DNA of 7,272 nucleotides from positions 1 through 7,272 of the forward strand of contig DIKH01000445.1 of NCBI GenBank assembly GCA_002424495.1, in the 5' to 3' direction. A program made the position numbers and the translations under genes. The stretch comes from Desulfobacteraceae bacterium UBA5623. Lineage in GTDB: Bacteria; Desulfobacterota; DSM-4660; Desulfatiglandales; Desulfatiglandaceae. How positions within the stretch are numbered: position 1 is the stretch's first letter; each line of letters starts with the position of its first letter. Positions 7,017 through 7,272 of this stretch are shown here, in pieces. The notes below the pieces were generated by a model. It saw only the letters and a list, made by a program, of their open reading frames with translations. It was not told the origin of the DNA and did no database searches.

Positions 7017-7272
7017 CAAAGAACATTAGGCAATTTGTCAGATGGAGATTCCTTCTTATTTGCCAACACGGTGACTTTATGGTGATACGCATTTGGTCCT
7101 AACCTGGTATTTCGGACTGCATCCACGGGTAACATATTTAGAAAATTTATACCTCAAGATAAAACTTAAAAAGATGAAAACACTAAAACCAATTTACCCT
7201 GTAGTGTAATTGATCCTTCATTTGAAACATTGTCTCAGAAACGCGCCGGGATTTCCCAGACATAGTCGCAAA

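Larger units (their letters stand above)
6907..7272. other. AT-rich leader/intergenic region upstream of the gene run; no gene recognised
   Basis: These 366 bases hold no convincing gene on either strand and should contain the promoter of the minus-strand run, unless transcription begins beyond the window. A TATAAA hexamer on the minus strand at 7146-7151 could be a -10 element, but no good -35 is spaced 16-18 bases from it. TTGACT near 6950 also lacks a partner, and I found no -24/-12 sigma-54 pattern. An imperfect inverted repeat (AATTGCA at 6965-6971 and TGCAATT at 7010-7016, extended by a CTTT/AAAG match) is the only structured element seen. At the right edge the minus-strand frame beginning at base 7272 stays open for about 29 codons before a stop near 7179, too little to identify as the end of a gene. 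Confidence 0.5.

Noticed and set aside
7146..7151. TATAAA on the minus strand as a -10 promoter element.
   Set aside because: No acceptable -35 hexamer lies 16-18 bases upstream, and it would give a leader of about 235 bases; too weak to list as a promoter.
7246..7259. Near-palindrome CCGGGATTTCCCAG at the right edge, considered as a mobile-element end.
   Set aside because: It is short, has a two-base centre and a mismatch, and no matching terminal repeat or target duplication is visible in the window.
7179..7272. Minus-strand frame open from the right edge, ending in a stop near 7179, possibly the tail of an upstream gene or transposase.
   Set aside because: It is only about 29 codons, the other two minus-strand frames are also open for a short way at the edge, and the peptide is not recognisable.

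Overview
All of the supportable coding capacity lies on the minus strand, in one run of five closely spaced genes that reads from right to left. In transcription order they are: a UbiD-family (de)carboxylase (5425-6906), a 99-residue protein of unknown function (5065-5364), two successive phytoene-desaturase/PYROXD2-like FAD oxidoreductases (3235-4941 and 1556-3205), and a second UbiD-family (de)carboxylase (30-1517). Gaps between genes are 60, 123, 29 and 38 bases. Each gene has its own Shine-Dalgarno sequence and I see no convincing terminator between them, so a single operon is likely. The start of the transcript must lie in or beyond the 366-base, AT-rich, apparently non-coding stretch at the right edge (6907-7272).

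The two UbiD proteins are diverged paralogues of normal length. By hand count, 29 of their first 60 residues are identical without gaps. Both keep the Arg-Glu-Glu set that works with prenylated FMN in this family. They differ at one predicted metal ligand, which is His in the downstream copy and Asn in the upstream copy. The two flavoproteins are also paralogues, with matching N-terminal Rossmann motifs, a GGSH-x-LP motif mid-protein and a shared C-terminal AEDLG...PWW tail. The first one has lost the usual C-terminal flavin-contact motif. The locus is therefore two UbiD genes flanking two flavoprotein genes, plus one small protein.

Known family chemistry suggests a pathway in which a cyclic, aromatic or polyunsaturated acid is (de)carboxylated and also oxidised, desaturated or isomerised, with two UbiD and two flavoprotein subunits or steps. 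The substrate cannot be read from the sequence. No UbiX prenyltransferase, CoA ligase, transporter or regulator lies in the window, so the cofactor must be supplied from elsewhere.

The organism is a bacterium with strong AGGAGG-type ribosome binding sites and moderate base composition. UbiD paralogues grouped with accessory oxidoreductases are typical of anaerobes that degrade aromatic compounds, for example Desulfobacterota/Syntrophorhabdia or related groups. That placement is an inference from gene content and is weak. There are no tRNA or rRNA genes, CRISPR arrays, complete mobile elements or origins in the window.
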